Origin: Liquidambar formosana
Taxonomy: Eukaryota > Streptophyta > Magnoliopsida > Saxifragales > Altingiaceae
DNA: 64,000 nt
Assembly: GCA_039720395.1 (NCBI GenBank)
Contig: CM077820.1
Span: forward strand, 15,771,848 to 15,835,847
Reading direction: 5' to 3'
Below, piece by piece: positions 44,394 through 57,647 of this stretch; the stretch's first letter is position 1; every line of letters starts with the position of its first letter. The position numbers and the translations under genes were made by a program. A model generated the notes under the pieces. That model was given only the letters and a program-made list of their open reading frames with translations. It was not told the DNA's origin and did not search any database.

Positions 44394-47300
44394 TTTTTTA
44401 AATCTGGATGATTTAGGCGAGCCACAAATAAGGTCCAAGTCCGACGAGTTGATCCTGAGTAAGATCACTGGATGGTACAATGTAGGAACCAAAGCGGCTG
44501 AGGGGCCAGGTCACCGGCTTACCAGTTTGACCAGCTAGACCAGTCTGGTTCTAATAACTATGTTGAGAGGTTTGCATGTGTCAACATGATGCTTCATGCT
44601 ATCTATATAGTTTCTTCACAACTTAATCAGAACTTTTAAAAAATAAGAGAAAAAAAGGGGAAAAAAAAATGCAGCCAAATAGACTTTACAACTTGTAAGT
44701 ACTTGCTGCGTCACGCTTTTAGCCATGAAATGTTCAAATAAAATCTTGTGGAACTTAATGGGGATGCCTTCCAAGAGGAAATTTGTAATAAAAAATAAAA
44801 CAGGATAGTATATTACAACATATGAGAATTGCATGGGCTAAATAAACTGAATTTTCCAACTTCAGTCAAGTTTCAAAAGAAAAAGGAACTAATAGCTGAT
44901 ATGGTATCTAATAGATTCTGGTGAAACACTAATGAGTATTTTGATTATCTGACTCTATCTCTTATTAAAAGAATTGTCTGTGATTGCCCATGCGCATATT
45001 GCATGGCTGAAGTATACATAGATGCAATCACCCATCTTTTATATGATTATCTCTTTCATCATCATCATCATCATCATCATCATCTTCTTCTTCTTCTTCT
45101 TCATAATACAAGTTGAACAATTCAAATTTTGAATATTCAGCATACTAGGTCATATAAAATCTCTCTCTCTCTCTCTCTCTGTTTGTGTCTCAACATGTGC
45201 AAGCTATTTTGCTCCCTTTCACTTTTTTCACTTGGTGACCTTAATTTAATCTCTATTTTTTAATTTGCAATGATTTGAATCTCATCTTTGTGAAAGTCTT
45301 TTTCAACACTGCGTCAATTTCAGGTAAATCTTCTTTTTATGTTGTCACAATTTCCTAGATATGCACAATGTGCAATAAAGTCAATTTTGTTGTCATTAGT
45401 GAATGCTGGATGGTCAATATTTATTTAAAGTTAGTATTGATACACAAGCAAGGAATTATGTTTCTAAATTATGGAAATAATATATTGTATGATATAATTA
45501 AGCATTCTGTAGTTTGTATGAAAATTATATTTACAACTATACAATGCATTTCATTTTCCTCAATTTAATAACATGAAGTGATTGTGAATTTTTTTTTTTT
45601 TTTTGATTCACAACCCACATGAACAATTGTTGTTGAATGGAATTTGGCCTTTTTGTTGGGTTTGTAGAAGTTTGCTGTCATGGTCCTGGTTCATCCTACC
45701 TATCTCCCTTGTCTCCTCATAGAGAAATTGGGAAAAAATGAAAAAATTAAAGAAAGTTTTATATGGCTTTTAATTTTTTCAGAGTCCAAGCTGTATTTAT
45801 GTAGATCGATCTCTATCCATGTGATGAATGGTGGTTGCAGCATATTACCTGGTTCCTGGATATTTGTTTGTTTTAGTGGTTACATATGTGATGGCTTTTC
45901 ACTCATTAATCTGTTTATCCAGTATGCTAAGTTCAAAATGATCTGTTGAGCTAATTTCTTAACTCTTGGTTGTTTTCTTATTGATTTGTTTCCAGGGTGG
46001 TGATGGTTTCTTCAATGAAATCCTTAATGGACTTCTCTCTTCAAGGCATCACGCTCCATACCCACCAGCCCCTACAGATTTGGTTCATTCTGTTGCAAAT
46101 GATGATAGTTTCTTTGTCTCTGATCCAAATGAAACAGTTACTGAGTCTTCTTGTCAAAATGAAGACCAGTCTCCTCTTCTCCTTCGTCCAAGACATAATG
46201 GATCAGGATTCTCAAATTTCAGTATGTACCATAATATTTACATTTCCATATAAGTCAAGCTCTACATTTGATTTCTAGCTGTAACAAGTGTTTATCTGAT
46301 GTATCACTGGGTGATTCTGGAATTACAGGGAAAGAAGATGGTTCTTGCAACACAGGTTAGTTCATTCCTCATTTTCAAAAACTCACATAAACAGAAAGCA
46401 CACTACACATGAAATTGACTTTCTTTCTTCCCTTGAGAAGTTTTTTTCGACAGAACTAACTATATCTGTGATGCCTGATATCTGCTGCACTTTTCTGTTG
46501 CCTTGATAACTCAGCAGATCAAGACCCTGAATTTCCCCTTCCAAATGAACAATTCAGATTCGGAATCATTCCTGCTGGTTCAACTGATGCCATTGTGATT
46601 TGGTATTCTTTTGCATTATTTTGTATTCTGCTTTTTTATTTTGTATTTTTTTCAGGCATGGGTACTGTTTCACTTCTACTACGTTAATTGAACTTAGATT
46701 GTGCACTTCTCATCAGGATTAAGTTTTATTTTTTATGCTTCAAAATGTGGGGTTTACATTGGATGTATGGCTTGCACCTCAAAGCTCACCTTATGCCTGA
46801 GCTATTTGCAACATACATTAAAATTAAACTTCAAAAGCGATATTTGTCTTCTTCTATGTGTGCCTGAGTTATGTGCAACACACATTAAAATAAACTTCAA
46901 AAGCGATATTTTTCCTCTTCTATGTGTGCGTGTGTGCGTGTGTGTGATTTTTGAGGTTTTTAAACTCTTTGAGGCTTTTGTTCACGGCAGGTTTCTTTAA
47001 TGGTTGTTGAAGGGATATAGAGCCATTAGTATTGCAATTGTTATTTTTAATCTACACCCATACATTTATATGGCTTAGCTTCATTACAAGTTCTGTTATT
47101 CTTCTTCTTGTATCATAAAATTCATAATTAATCTAGGACAAAACTAAAACCAAATTTTGGAATTCCACCATTTTGTTGAAAGTTTAAACTAGAAATTTTG
47201 TACTGAATTTTGTAATGTGGTTGAAAGTTCAAAACTGCTTATAAATCAAAATGAAATCCCATAAGATTCTAGAAGGGTGATTGAAATTTTATTGCAAAGT

Positions 47301-47974
47301 CATAGAATGTTGAAATTTGATAATAAAAAAAAAAGGACTCAGAAATGAAATCACTAATGAGTGCACTTATCTCAACTAAGAAATAAAACTAAATAGTGAT
47401 ATTATGAAGGGGACAGTTGATGGGGGGCCGAAAATGAAGGGAACCATGGACAACCCTTAACGATGAACATGTGATTCATTTCAGTCAAAAGAGTATTTAT
47501 ATGAAATCTCATTTATAAACCACCCAAGAAGCCCCTTTTGGAAGCACTTTATTTAGTTGCCCCTGGGTCTCGGGTCAGGTGGTAATGGGTGTAATGGGGT
47601 TGCAGTAGGTCTAGGGCTTTATGTGTCAAAAACGCGCACACCCACCCACACCCACACACTTTATTCATTTTAACATCTGACTATTTTAGCTCAGTCATAA
47701 AACAATTTGATGAAAGAGCTTCTTCTGTTCTTGTCAAAAAAACAGCTTCTTCTGTATGTGAAAAAATTTAGACTTTCCCTCATGCATTTTGAGCCTTTTG
47801 GATTAGTGATCCATGGTTAAACTTGGAGCCAAGATCATTAGATTCTTTTGAAATGGTATTAAGATTAATGACAACTTGGATGGACTATTGTTTTATGCCT
47901 TAGCATTTTTGAGTAACAAATTAATTTTAGTAGATGATACTTATAAAGTTTTCTTCTGTGTGTCTAATTTTCTT

Positions 47975-48006
<32 letters not shown>

Positions 48007-49217
48007 TTATTTATTATTTATATTTATATGGTTGTCTGTTTGTATAGCAAATAAGCATGGAGTGCTCAGTTATGTATATTCTATTTCGGTAAGAAAACAA
48101 AAAAACTGACCAAATGGAATTGACAACTGTGATTTTGAGACTTTAGGGGTTTGAGGATCTGTTTTCTTCATCCGTCTTGTTCTTGATAGAAGTTCCTCTA
48201 TATCAGTAGCCTAAGCATTAGGTCAGACTGATTGAAGGATAAGAGACCTCCAAGGTGGGGCTCATACATGCACTAGTACCAATATAAATCTGTGCTTTAC
48301 TGTTGGTATAGATCCAGTTTGGCTGTCTTCAAGTCCTTTTATATATCTGGTGTCCAAGATGGAGGGAGCTAAATAGATAATGTTTTGCTGCCATAGCCTG
48401 GGGAAAACAAATATACTAAAACTTACAAATTTTCTACATAATCAGCTGTGTGTGACATCAAATCTTACTCAAAGTATCCAACATAAAGTTAAGTCAATTG
48501 TATTTGGGTTTCCTCCTGTTTATACTGCATGTGCATATTTCTGATGCATATATGTTTATTTAAGTACATTATTTTCATACTTCAGATTTAATTCGAATCA
48601 TGTGACAAAATATCATTGTATATTTCAAAGATAATACAGGTGGATGATTTATGATTTTTAATCTTGATGTATTTTTTTCTTCTGGTTACATTGGATGGAA
48701 ACTGGACACCCCATCCCCCCCAGTGAAGATGGTGTTCAAGCTCTTAAAAGAGAGTTGAACCCAGTTATCTGGATCACATTGAAGAAACTTTATCACCAAA
48801 ACCTGATAGGATCCTTTAATATGGATGCATCGATAAAACTTAAATATCCATATTTGACCCAATAATTTGCAGATCCAATTTTTTCATATAATTTTTTCCG
48901 TGTTTTAGCTGTTATTATTTTATGGTTTTATTGAAGAGTGCACTGGCTTTCTCTTTTGCAGTACCACTGGCACTCGAGATCCTATAACAGCTGCATTGCA
49001 CATTGTCCTTGGTAAAAGGGTGTGCCTTGATATAGCTCAAGTTGTGAGATGGAAAACAACATCTACATCGAGGATTGAACCCTGTGTACGCTATGCGGCT
49101 TCTTTTGCTGGGTAGTCTCTCATCATAATGATGTCATAGTTTTATAAACAGTTACCTAATTTCTTGTCTATATGTTTTGAGTCTGAACTTATCTAATATT
49201 ATTATTATTATTATTAC

Positions 49218-49261
<44 letters not shown>

Positions 49262-50843
49262 ATTTTTTGCTTAATTGGGTTCAAGCAAAAAGTTTTTTTT
49301 TCTCATTTAAGTCATTAACCCTAGAGGTGGCTGCCCAGTACTTTGATTGGTTAAACCAATGATCTAGAATAATTTTTTCTTTTTTGGTTTTTGGTGTTCT
49401 GTCTGCATGACTGTGTTTCTGTAGTGCAGTTGTATTGATGGTTGATTCATGGCTACGCAAGTTCTGGTTCGGTGGTCAGGATTGATGACCATGTATTACT
49501 TAAACAAGATATTCCCATAGGTTTGGTAAAGAATTATGGATTCTTGGTGTTCATTCCGCCACATACATTAGCTAAATCTTACCGCAGTCTTTAGTAGTGA
49601 GTTATGTTGTAAAATCATATATGCTGGATGGAAAATATGATATTAGTAATTGAGAGTTATCTCTGAACTGATATTATTGTTGAGCATGAGAGCTAACTAT
49701 TTACTTTATCGTTCTGTTCAATAAAAAAATATCTAGATGCAATAATCCCTTTCAAAAGTTGTATATGATTGGGGATGTAAAAGATAACTGTAACTCTTAT
49801 AGAAGTTTTGGACCCTAGGTCGTTTGATCATGCGGGTGGGATCAATCCTTTTTTTTTTTTTGGCAGGAAGGGGTGGGATCAATCCTCTTCATCATCATTA
49901 TTGAAGCCATGTTAAGACTGTTTTGGGCTTGGCTGCATAGATCATGTTCCATCAATCCACATTATTTGAAGTATATCTGTTGTTGTGCAAGTTCATAGTA
50001 ATAAGTCTTGTTATTGTTATTATTACTGGTATCGCAACTATTATCCATTTCCTTAGTCAACCCTTTGTCCTTTTAGAACTTCCACCTGTAGCATTATGCT
50101 TCTTGTAAATGTAGGACCAAGTGCTAACCATTTCACCTAAAACCAGCTCGTGTTTGGAAAGGTGCCCTCAAATCTTTTAAAGGGCAGCATAGTAGCCAAG
50201 AACTATGGTTCGAGTAGTCGCAGCCAGCATGACGCTAACCCTAGCCCTGCATCCTCGCAATCTAGGCTTACAATCACTCCCCCAACACATACCTGCGCTC
50301 TCCCAGGGACTCGAACCCGTGACCTTGCTCTGATACCAATTGTAGGACCGAGTGCTAACCATTTCACCTAAAACCAGTTGGTGTTAGGGAAGGCAACCTA
50401 AAATCTTTTAAAGGGTAGTACATCAGCTAAGTACTACAGTTCGAGTAGTCGTATCCGGCATGACGTTGAGCCTAGCCCTGCATCCCCGCAATCTAGGCCA
50501 ACAATCACCCCACCAACGCATGCCCGTGCTCTCCTGGTGAATCGAACCCGTAACCTTGCTTTGATGCCAATTGTAGGATCGAGTGCTAACCATTTCACCT
50601 AAAACCAGTTGATGTTAGGGAAGGCGCTCTCAAATCTTTTAAAGGGCAGCGCAGCCGCGAAGCTCCACGGTTCGAGTAGTTGCAGCCGGCATGACGCTGA
50701 CCTTAGCCTTGCATCCCCGCAGTCGAGGCCAACAATAAGTACTGGTGTATTTTGCATGGACACAAATTCGACATGACACAGACACATTGGCGAAAAATTT
50801 TCAAAAACAAGACATGGACATGGCGAGGACTTTCCAATATTGT

Positions 50844-50882
<39 letters not shown>

Positions 50883-53800
50883 ACATAAGATTGAGTCTTT
50901 GTGGTGAATTAAGTCATGTGTGGGTCTATATTTGGTAAGTCATACAATTCAACTAAACTCCACTTGACAAAGCCGTAATCCCATCTACATGGGATTGGCT
51001 ACATGAGTAGTTTTACGCCATTCATCTCTACCAAGGATCGTATTGATATATTTATGTCGTCATTAAACTAATTCAATGATGGAATAAAAACCCATATTCC
51101 AACTATTCAGTCCATGTTTGAGGAGGGTCTTCATTGTGTTCATGTCTAGGGAGTTTCAAACAAGTATCATTGAGGAGATGGTGTGTCTATGCTACTTGTT
51201 TTCATTGTCTTGGTTGCGAGATGATCCGTTAGTTGGCTATTTATTTTACTATCTTTCCTTAGTCTTTGTTTAAGGAAGATTGTTATTGTTATTCTTGGAA
51301 AACATATGCTTTCTCGATTAAGAAGGAAGCCTCAGTGGTTGTTGCTCTTCAATGTATGAAAATTATACAATTTCTGTGACAAGTTTGATTACTTTTTACT
51401 CGTTGGTGACTCGCTTTTCCTGAAATTCTGACTCTGACTCAATGAAGTTTTTTCCTTCTTTTTTTTGGGTCTGTAAAGTTTTATCCCTCTACCTCTTCTG
51501 TAAGTTTGATTTCTCATTTGTTTTTTATAAATAGATAGACCATCCTTTTTTCAGAACATATGATAATCTGTTTGACCTTAAAATTGTTGAAAATTTTATT
51601 CAACCTAACTAATCTAAGACCTCTCATATATTTCCATACTTGTGTTGGAATTCCATCTGAACTCAAAAGTCTTGCGCCTTCTGATAACCTCATTTTCTGA
51701 TAGTTAGTTTGCTCTCTTTGTAACCTTCAAATTATGTATCACTAACTCTTTGATAATTAATCACTTGATCACCTTGCGGACATTTAAATAAACAAGAATG
51801 CCGAGTAATGGAAAGAGTATCTAGGATGTTTTTAATATTATACTTTATGCTCTTAGAGATGTTCTCTTTTTTCTGAATTGATTTGTTCAATATTACCAGG
51901 TATGGATTTTATGGAGATGTCATTACAGAGAGTGAAAAATACCGTTGGATGGGCCCCAAACGTTATGATTATGCAGGAACAAAGGTGTTTTTGAGACACA
52001 GGTATTTCTCTAAGTATACTAATATGGGCTTAAGTAAACCTCAATTCCAAGGACCCATTTAGTCTCATGAGCCCTTTGAAGTTGATTTTGTGCATTCAAC
52101 ATTTCCAATCTTGTTTCAGTGGAGGTAAGGAGAACATTTGCTATTAAATGTTCCCTTACCTCCTGTGTTCTGTTTTGTTGGTGAAAAAAATAATAAATTA
52201 GTGTAGTACGTGACTGTAAAGGGAAAGGGGTGGTTAGTGTAGCACGTGAGAAGAGTGTGGTTGAGGGGATGGGTTTTACCAGATGTGGGTATGAGGGAGG
52301 GGTAGCGGCCCAACTGCATTTTATTGCAAATGGCCCATCTTCTTCTGGGGTTCATAATTCTGGGTCTTATGAGGGAGGTGCAGTGGCCCAAATTTTTCTT
52401 CATTCTTCTTCTTGTGAGCTCCCTGGTAGCTACTAGACAGTAGCATATGGGGACTCTGTTCCAATTGGCTCTCCCGAATGTCATAAGGAGAGAATGATGA
52501 GCGATGGCGTGAATGGCACTGCCGAACAGCATCCTGGTGAGGATGGCTTGGGTAATGGCTTATTCGGGAGTGCTCAGGTGAGGGTGGTAGTGGCTCGTTT
52601 GGAAAATAATTCTGGGTTTGCCGATTCTGGAAGTGAAAGTGAAGTATAGAATAGATTGTTTTCAGTTACTGATTTTTCTAAACCTCTCTTATTCTCTCTG
52701 ATTAATATTATGGAACTTGGATGTGATTTTCTGAACAAAGACTTGGTTGATGAATGTTTATTGATTGAATATGGGGTTGGGAGTGATGATGAGATTTTGG
52801 AATGGGTGAAATCCAAAGTTAAAGGACTGAGTAGATTCTTGGGAACTTCCTACGGTGGTTATGAAAAGCAGGTGGTTTCTTTGTTTTCATCCATTGAAAA
52901 AAACTGGAGGTTGAAACAGTCCTTATCTCTGAAAAGGAAGCTGATTAGTCCAGAGGAAAGAAGGAAAAGAGAGTTGAAAAAATTGGAATGGTCGATCAAT
53001 TATGTGGGCAGAGAAGGAGCTGAAGTTGGGTGGGGGTCAGTAGGGAGAATCAAAGTAGTGATTTAGTGTCTTTATGAAATTACGTATTATTTGCTGGAAT
53101 GTTAGAGGATTAAATAATAGGAAGAGAAGGAGGAGGATTAAATTTGCGTTGAAGAAGTGGAAAGGGGATGTTGTGGTTTTTCAAGAAACTAAAATTGGAA
53201 CTATGGAAAGAAGCGTTATTAGAGAGTTGTGCAGGCAGGTACGTGCAATGGGTGGAGTTGGGAGCTCAAGGTACGTCTGGAGGGGTGTTGATTATGTGGG
53301 ATAGTAGAGTTTTGTTTAAGGTTGATGGAGGAGTGGGCTTATTCTTTACTTCATGTGTATTTAAGAATATTAATGATGATTTTAAATGGATTCTGCCTGG
53401 GGTTTATGGCCCCAATGATGACAATTTAAGAGCCCAGTGTTGGTTAGAATTGGCCAGCGTCTATTCTAGATGGGCTTTACCTTGGTGTGTGACGGGTGGC
53501 TTCAATGTTGTGCGTTTTCCTAATGAAAAAAAAGTGGTGATTATCTTTCTGCGGCTATGAGATTATTTTCGGAGTTTGTGGAGTCTAATGAATTGGTGGA
53601 TCCTCCGTTGATTGGTGGTTGGTTTACTTGGTCTAATAATCGTGACACCCCTAGTCTTTCTAGATTGGATAGATTTCTTTTCTCGCCTTCTTGGGAAGAG
53701 CATTTTCCAAGAGTGACTCAATCCGCCCTTCCAAGACCTCTTTCAGATCACGTGCCCTTATTACTTGATAGTGAAGGTTTGAGAATGAATAGAGGTCCTT

Positions 53801-56800
53801 TTCGCTTTGAAAATATGTGGCTTGAAGAGGAAGGCTTTGTGGATCTTGTGGAGGCATGGTGGGAATCTTTCTCCTTTTCTGGTTCGCCTAGCTTTGTGTT
53901 TGTTAAAAAATTGAAAGCTTTGAAGGAAAATTTGAAAATTTGGAATAAGGAAGTATTTGGTAATCTTAGAGAATCCATGGATAGGGTGTTGGACACTATT
54001 CATTTTTTTGATAAGAAGGAAGGGAGAGTGGATTTATCGGATGTTGAGAAAACTAGTAGAATGAAAGCTAAAGCGGAATTTGCTAGATTGGCTCGGTTGG
54101 AAGAGATTAGTTGGTGTCAAAAGTCTAGAGTTTCATGGTTCAAGGAAGGTGATAGAAACACTAAGTTTTTTCATAGAATGGCTAACGCTCACAAGAGAGG
54201 TAACTTTATCGGCAAGCTATTAGTGAATGGGACTCTTGTGGATGATGAAGAAGTTTTTGCTAAAGAAATTGTAGAGTTTTATGAAAACCTTTTTTATGAG
54301 GAGGAAGATTGGAGGCCATTTACGGATAATATGTTATTCAATTCCCTTGAGCAAGAGGAAGCGGATTGGTTGGATAGAGATTTTGATAAAATGGAGGTTT
54401 TGGAGGCTCTTAATTCTTTGTGTGGTGACAAAGCTCCCAGCCCGGATGGAATATCTATTGCTTTTTTTCATAAATGTTGGAGGGTTATTAAAGATGATTT
54501 GATAAAGGTTTTTGAAGAATTCTTTATTAGAGCAAAGATTGAAAAGAGCCTCAATGCCACTTTTATTGCTCTAATTCCTAAGAAGGGGGAAGTAGTGAAT
54601 GTGTGGGATTTCCATCCTTTTCCTTAATTAGTAGTGTTTACAAAATTATTTTTAAGGTTTTGGCTTTGAGACTTGCAAAAGTTATTGGGAGACTCATTTC
54701 TCTATCACAATTTGCTTTCATTAGTGGGAGACAAATTGTTGATGCAGCGCTTGTTGCTAATGAATGCGTGGACTCTAGACTAAAAGTGGGAATCCGGAGT
54801 TTTGGCAAAGATTGATTTAGAGAAGGCATATGATAATGTCAATTGGAATTTTCTTATTTATTTACTTGGCAAGATGGGTTTTGGAAGGAAATGGTGTAAG
54901 TGGATTGCTTGGTGCATATTTACCCCCTCATTTTCGGTTTTGGTGAATGGGACTCATGGTTTTTTCCAAAGTTCCCATGGGATTCGTCAAGGGGACCCTC
55001 TTTCTCCTTTTTTGTTCATATTGGTGATGGAAGTATTAAGTAATTATATTTCCAAGGCTATAGATGCAAATTTATTGGAAGGTTTCTTGGTGGGAGCTGG
55101 TCGGTTTGAGTTGGGTAAGGTTTCACATTTACTCTTTGCCAATGATGCTCTATTATTTTGTGAGTTGGAGAAGAATCATATGGTTCATTTGAGGATTATT
55201 CTTCTTAATTTTGTATCGGGGTTTAAAGTTAATCTTGGGAAAACCGAATTGATTCCGGTGGGTAGTGTTGATAACATTGATAATCTTGCCACTATTCTTA
55301 GTTGTAAAGTTGGGAAATTGCCGGCATCCTATCTTAGTCTACCTTTGGGGGCTTGTTTCAAAGATACTAAAATATGGGATCCCGTCATTGTGAAAATTGA
55401 AAGAAGGCTTAGTGGATGGAAAAGGGGTATCCTTCTAAAAGTGGTAAGTTAACACTTATTCAAAGTGTCTTATCAAGCATTCCAATTTATTTCATGTCTA
55501 TTCATAAGATTCCCAAGTCTGTGGTTAATAGAATAGAAAAACTCCAAAGGGACTTCTTATGGAATGGTGTGGGTGGGGAGAGGAAGTATCATCTTGTTGA
55601 TTGGCATACCTTACAACTTCCAAAATTTAAGGGAGGCTTAGGGATTAGGTCCATTGATCGTACCAATCAAGCCCTCATGGGTAAATGGCTATGGAGATTT
55701 AGAAGGGGTGTTCAAGGATTATGGAGGGATGTTATAATATGGAAGTATGGGGTTACTAGTGATGGTTGGTGGTCTAATGATGTTGATGGTCCTCATGGAG
55801 TGGGGCTTTGGCAGGCAATTATGCAAGGCTTTGGCGACTTTGTTAAAGAGATTGGGTTTATAGTGGGTGATGGTAGTAGGGTGAAGTTTTGGAAGGATTT
55901 ATGGTGTTCAAATTTGCCTCTTATGATGAAGTTTCCCTCTTAATTCTCTTTGGCTTTAAACAAAGAAGTGTTGATTAAGGATTGTTTGGAAGGGGATATT
56001 GGATCTCGTCATTGGAATGTTATTTTTATTCGTAACTTTAATAATTGGGAATTGGAGGAAATGATGGCATTTTACCAAGTTCTTTATGATAGTAAGATTT
56101 TAATGGGTGAGAATGATTCCTTGGTATGGCGTAAGGATTCTAAAGGGTTATTCTCTATAAAATCTTTCTATAATTCTTTAAATCCTCTTGGGGATGTATT
56201 CCTTTTGGCAAAAGTCATATGGATTTCCTCGGTTCCTACTAAAGTTACTTTTTTTTGTTGGTTGGTGGGAAGTGCCAAGTGTTTGACCTTGGATAATCTT
56301 GCTAGAAGAGGGTGGTATGTGCCGAATAGATGTATTCTTTGTAAACAAGACGCGGAGACGATGGATCATCTCTTTATTCATTGCATTGTGGCTAGGAGTA
56401 TTTGGATGCTATTATTCAACTTGTTTGGAGTCCATTAGGTGCTTCCTTCCTCTACTTATGATCTTTTGGCGGGGTGGTGGTTTAAGGGGAGGAGTAAAAA
56501 GGCGAAAGTGATTTGGTTCATGGCTCCGCACGCTATTTTGTGGTGTATTTGGAAGGAAAGAAATGCTAGAACTTTTGAGGGGGTTGAGAAGTCTATCATT
56601 GACCTCAAGTCCTCTTTTGTTAAGTCTTTATACCTTTGGTATTCTAGCCACACAAATGCTTGTAGTCTTTCTTTTGTAAAATTTTTGGATTCCTTTAAGC
56701 TATAGAGGGATATGTGGTTAGTCGTTGTATATGGCTTATGTACATGGGCTAAGCCCTTTTTGATATTCAATACATATTACCTTATCAAAAAAAAAAAATA

Positions 56801-57609
56801 TAATAAATTAACTAAATACCAAAACTTTAATGAGGTTGAGAACCTTAGTTGCAATCATTCAACCTCAATATTCAGTCATTGCCCTATACTTGGCTGGAAT
56901 TTATGTTCTTCTATACCTAGCTGGGACTTCTGCTTAATAACAGAAATGCATCCAAACATACTCTTAAATAATTTACTTTGTTTTGGCTTAATTATTCAAT
57001 GGAGTCTTGTTTGGACTCTAACCATGAAGATGGTCTGTGTATGAGTCATTATTTTGTTGGTTGACATCAGCTTGATTCCCCTTGTTTTCATCTGGTGCAT
57101 ATATTAGCCATGTGGATTTCTTCCATATGCTAATTGTAAGTTGCATCTAATGTTTTCTGATATTCACATTTGCGCTCAATAGTTCACATTTTCTTGAATT
57201 ATGAAATTCATATTATTTTCTTCAGATCATATGAGGCAGAAATAGGATACCTGGAAGTTAAATCAGAAAAATCAAATTCAACTCCTGAGGGAGGTCGTCC
57301 GGTAAGTAGGATACGAGCATTGCGGGGTCCACCTAAATCTGAAAGAGTGATTTGCCGTGTTAACTGCAATGTTTGTAATACAAAATCAATGCGCACATAC
57401 CCAAGAGGTTCCCCACCTTACTCACATCCCGAAGAATCAAGATGGTTGAAATCCAAAGGGCGTTTTCTTAGCATTGGTGCTGCTGTAATCTCTTGCCGAA
57501 ATGATAGAGCACCTGATGGCTTGGTGGCTGATGCGCACCTTTCAGATGGTTTCCTGCATCTCATATTGATTAAAGACTGCCCTCATGCTTTCTATTTATG
57601 GTAATTTGA

Positions 57610-57647
<38 letters not shown>

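Larger units (their letters stand above)
52201..56799 (+). mobile_element. L1-type LINE retrotransposon, degenerate, in ceramide kinase intron 10
   Basis: About 4.6 kb ending in a poly-A tail (56787-56798), flanked by an 11-bp duplication ATAATAAATTA at 52190-52200 and 56800-56810, the hallmark of target-primed reverse transcription. It lies in the same orientation as the host gene, between exons 10 and 11. It contains an ORF1 remnant, an endonuclease, an RT and a C-terminal zinc-binding domain, broken by several frameshifts and at least two in-frame stops, so it is inactive. Confidence 0.93.

Noticed and set aside
50111..50735. Possible CRISPR-like array
   Set aside because: Repeats are 231-bp head-to-tail units without unique spacers, in an intron of a plant gene; this is an ordinary tandem array.
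52116..52532. 138-codon minus-strand ORF at the LINE 5' end
   Set aside because: It spans the LINE insertion border and is antisense to the element; no similarity seen.
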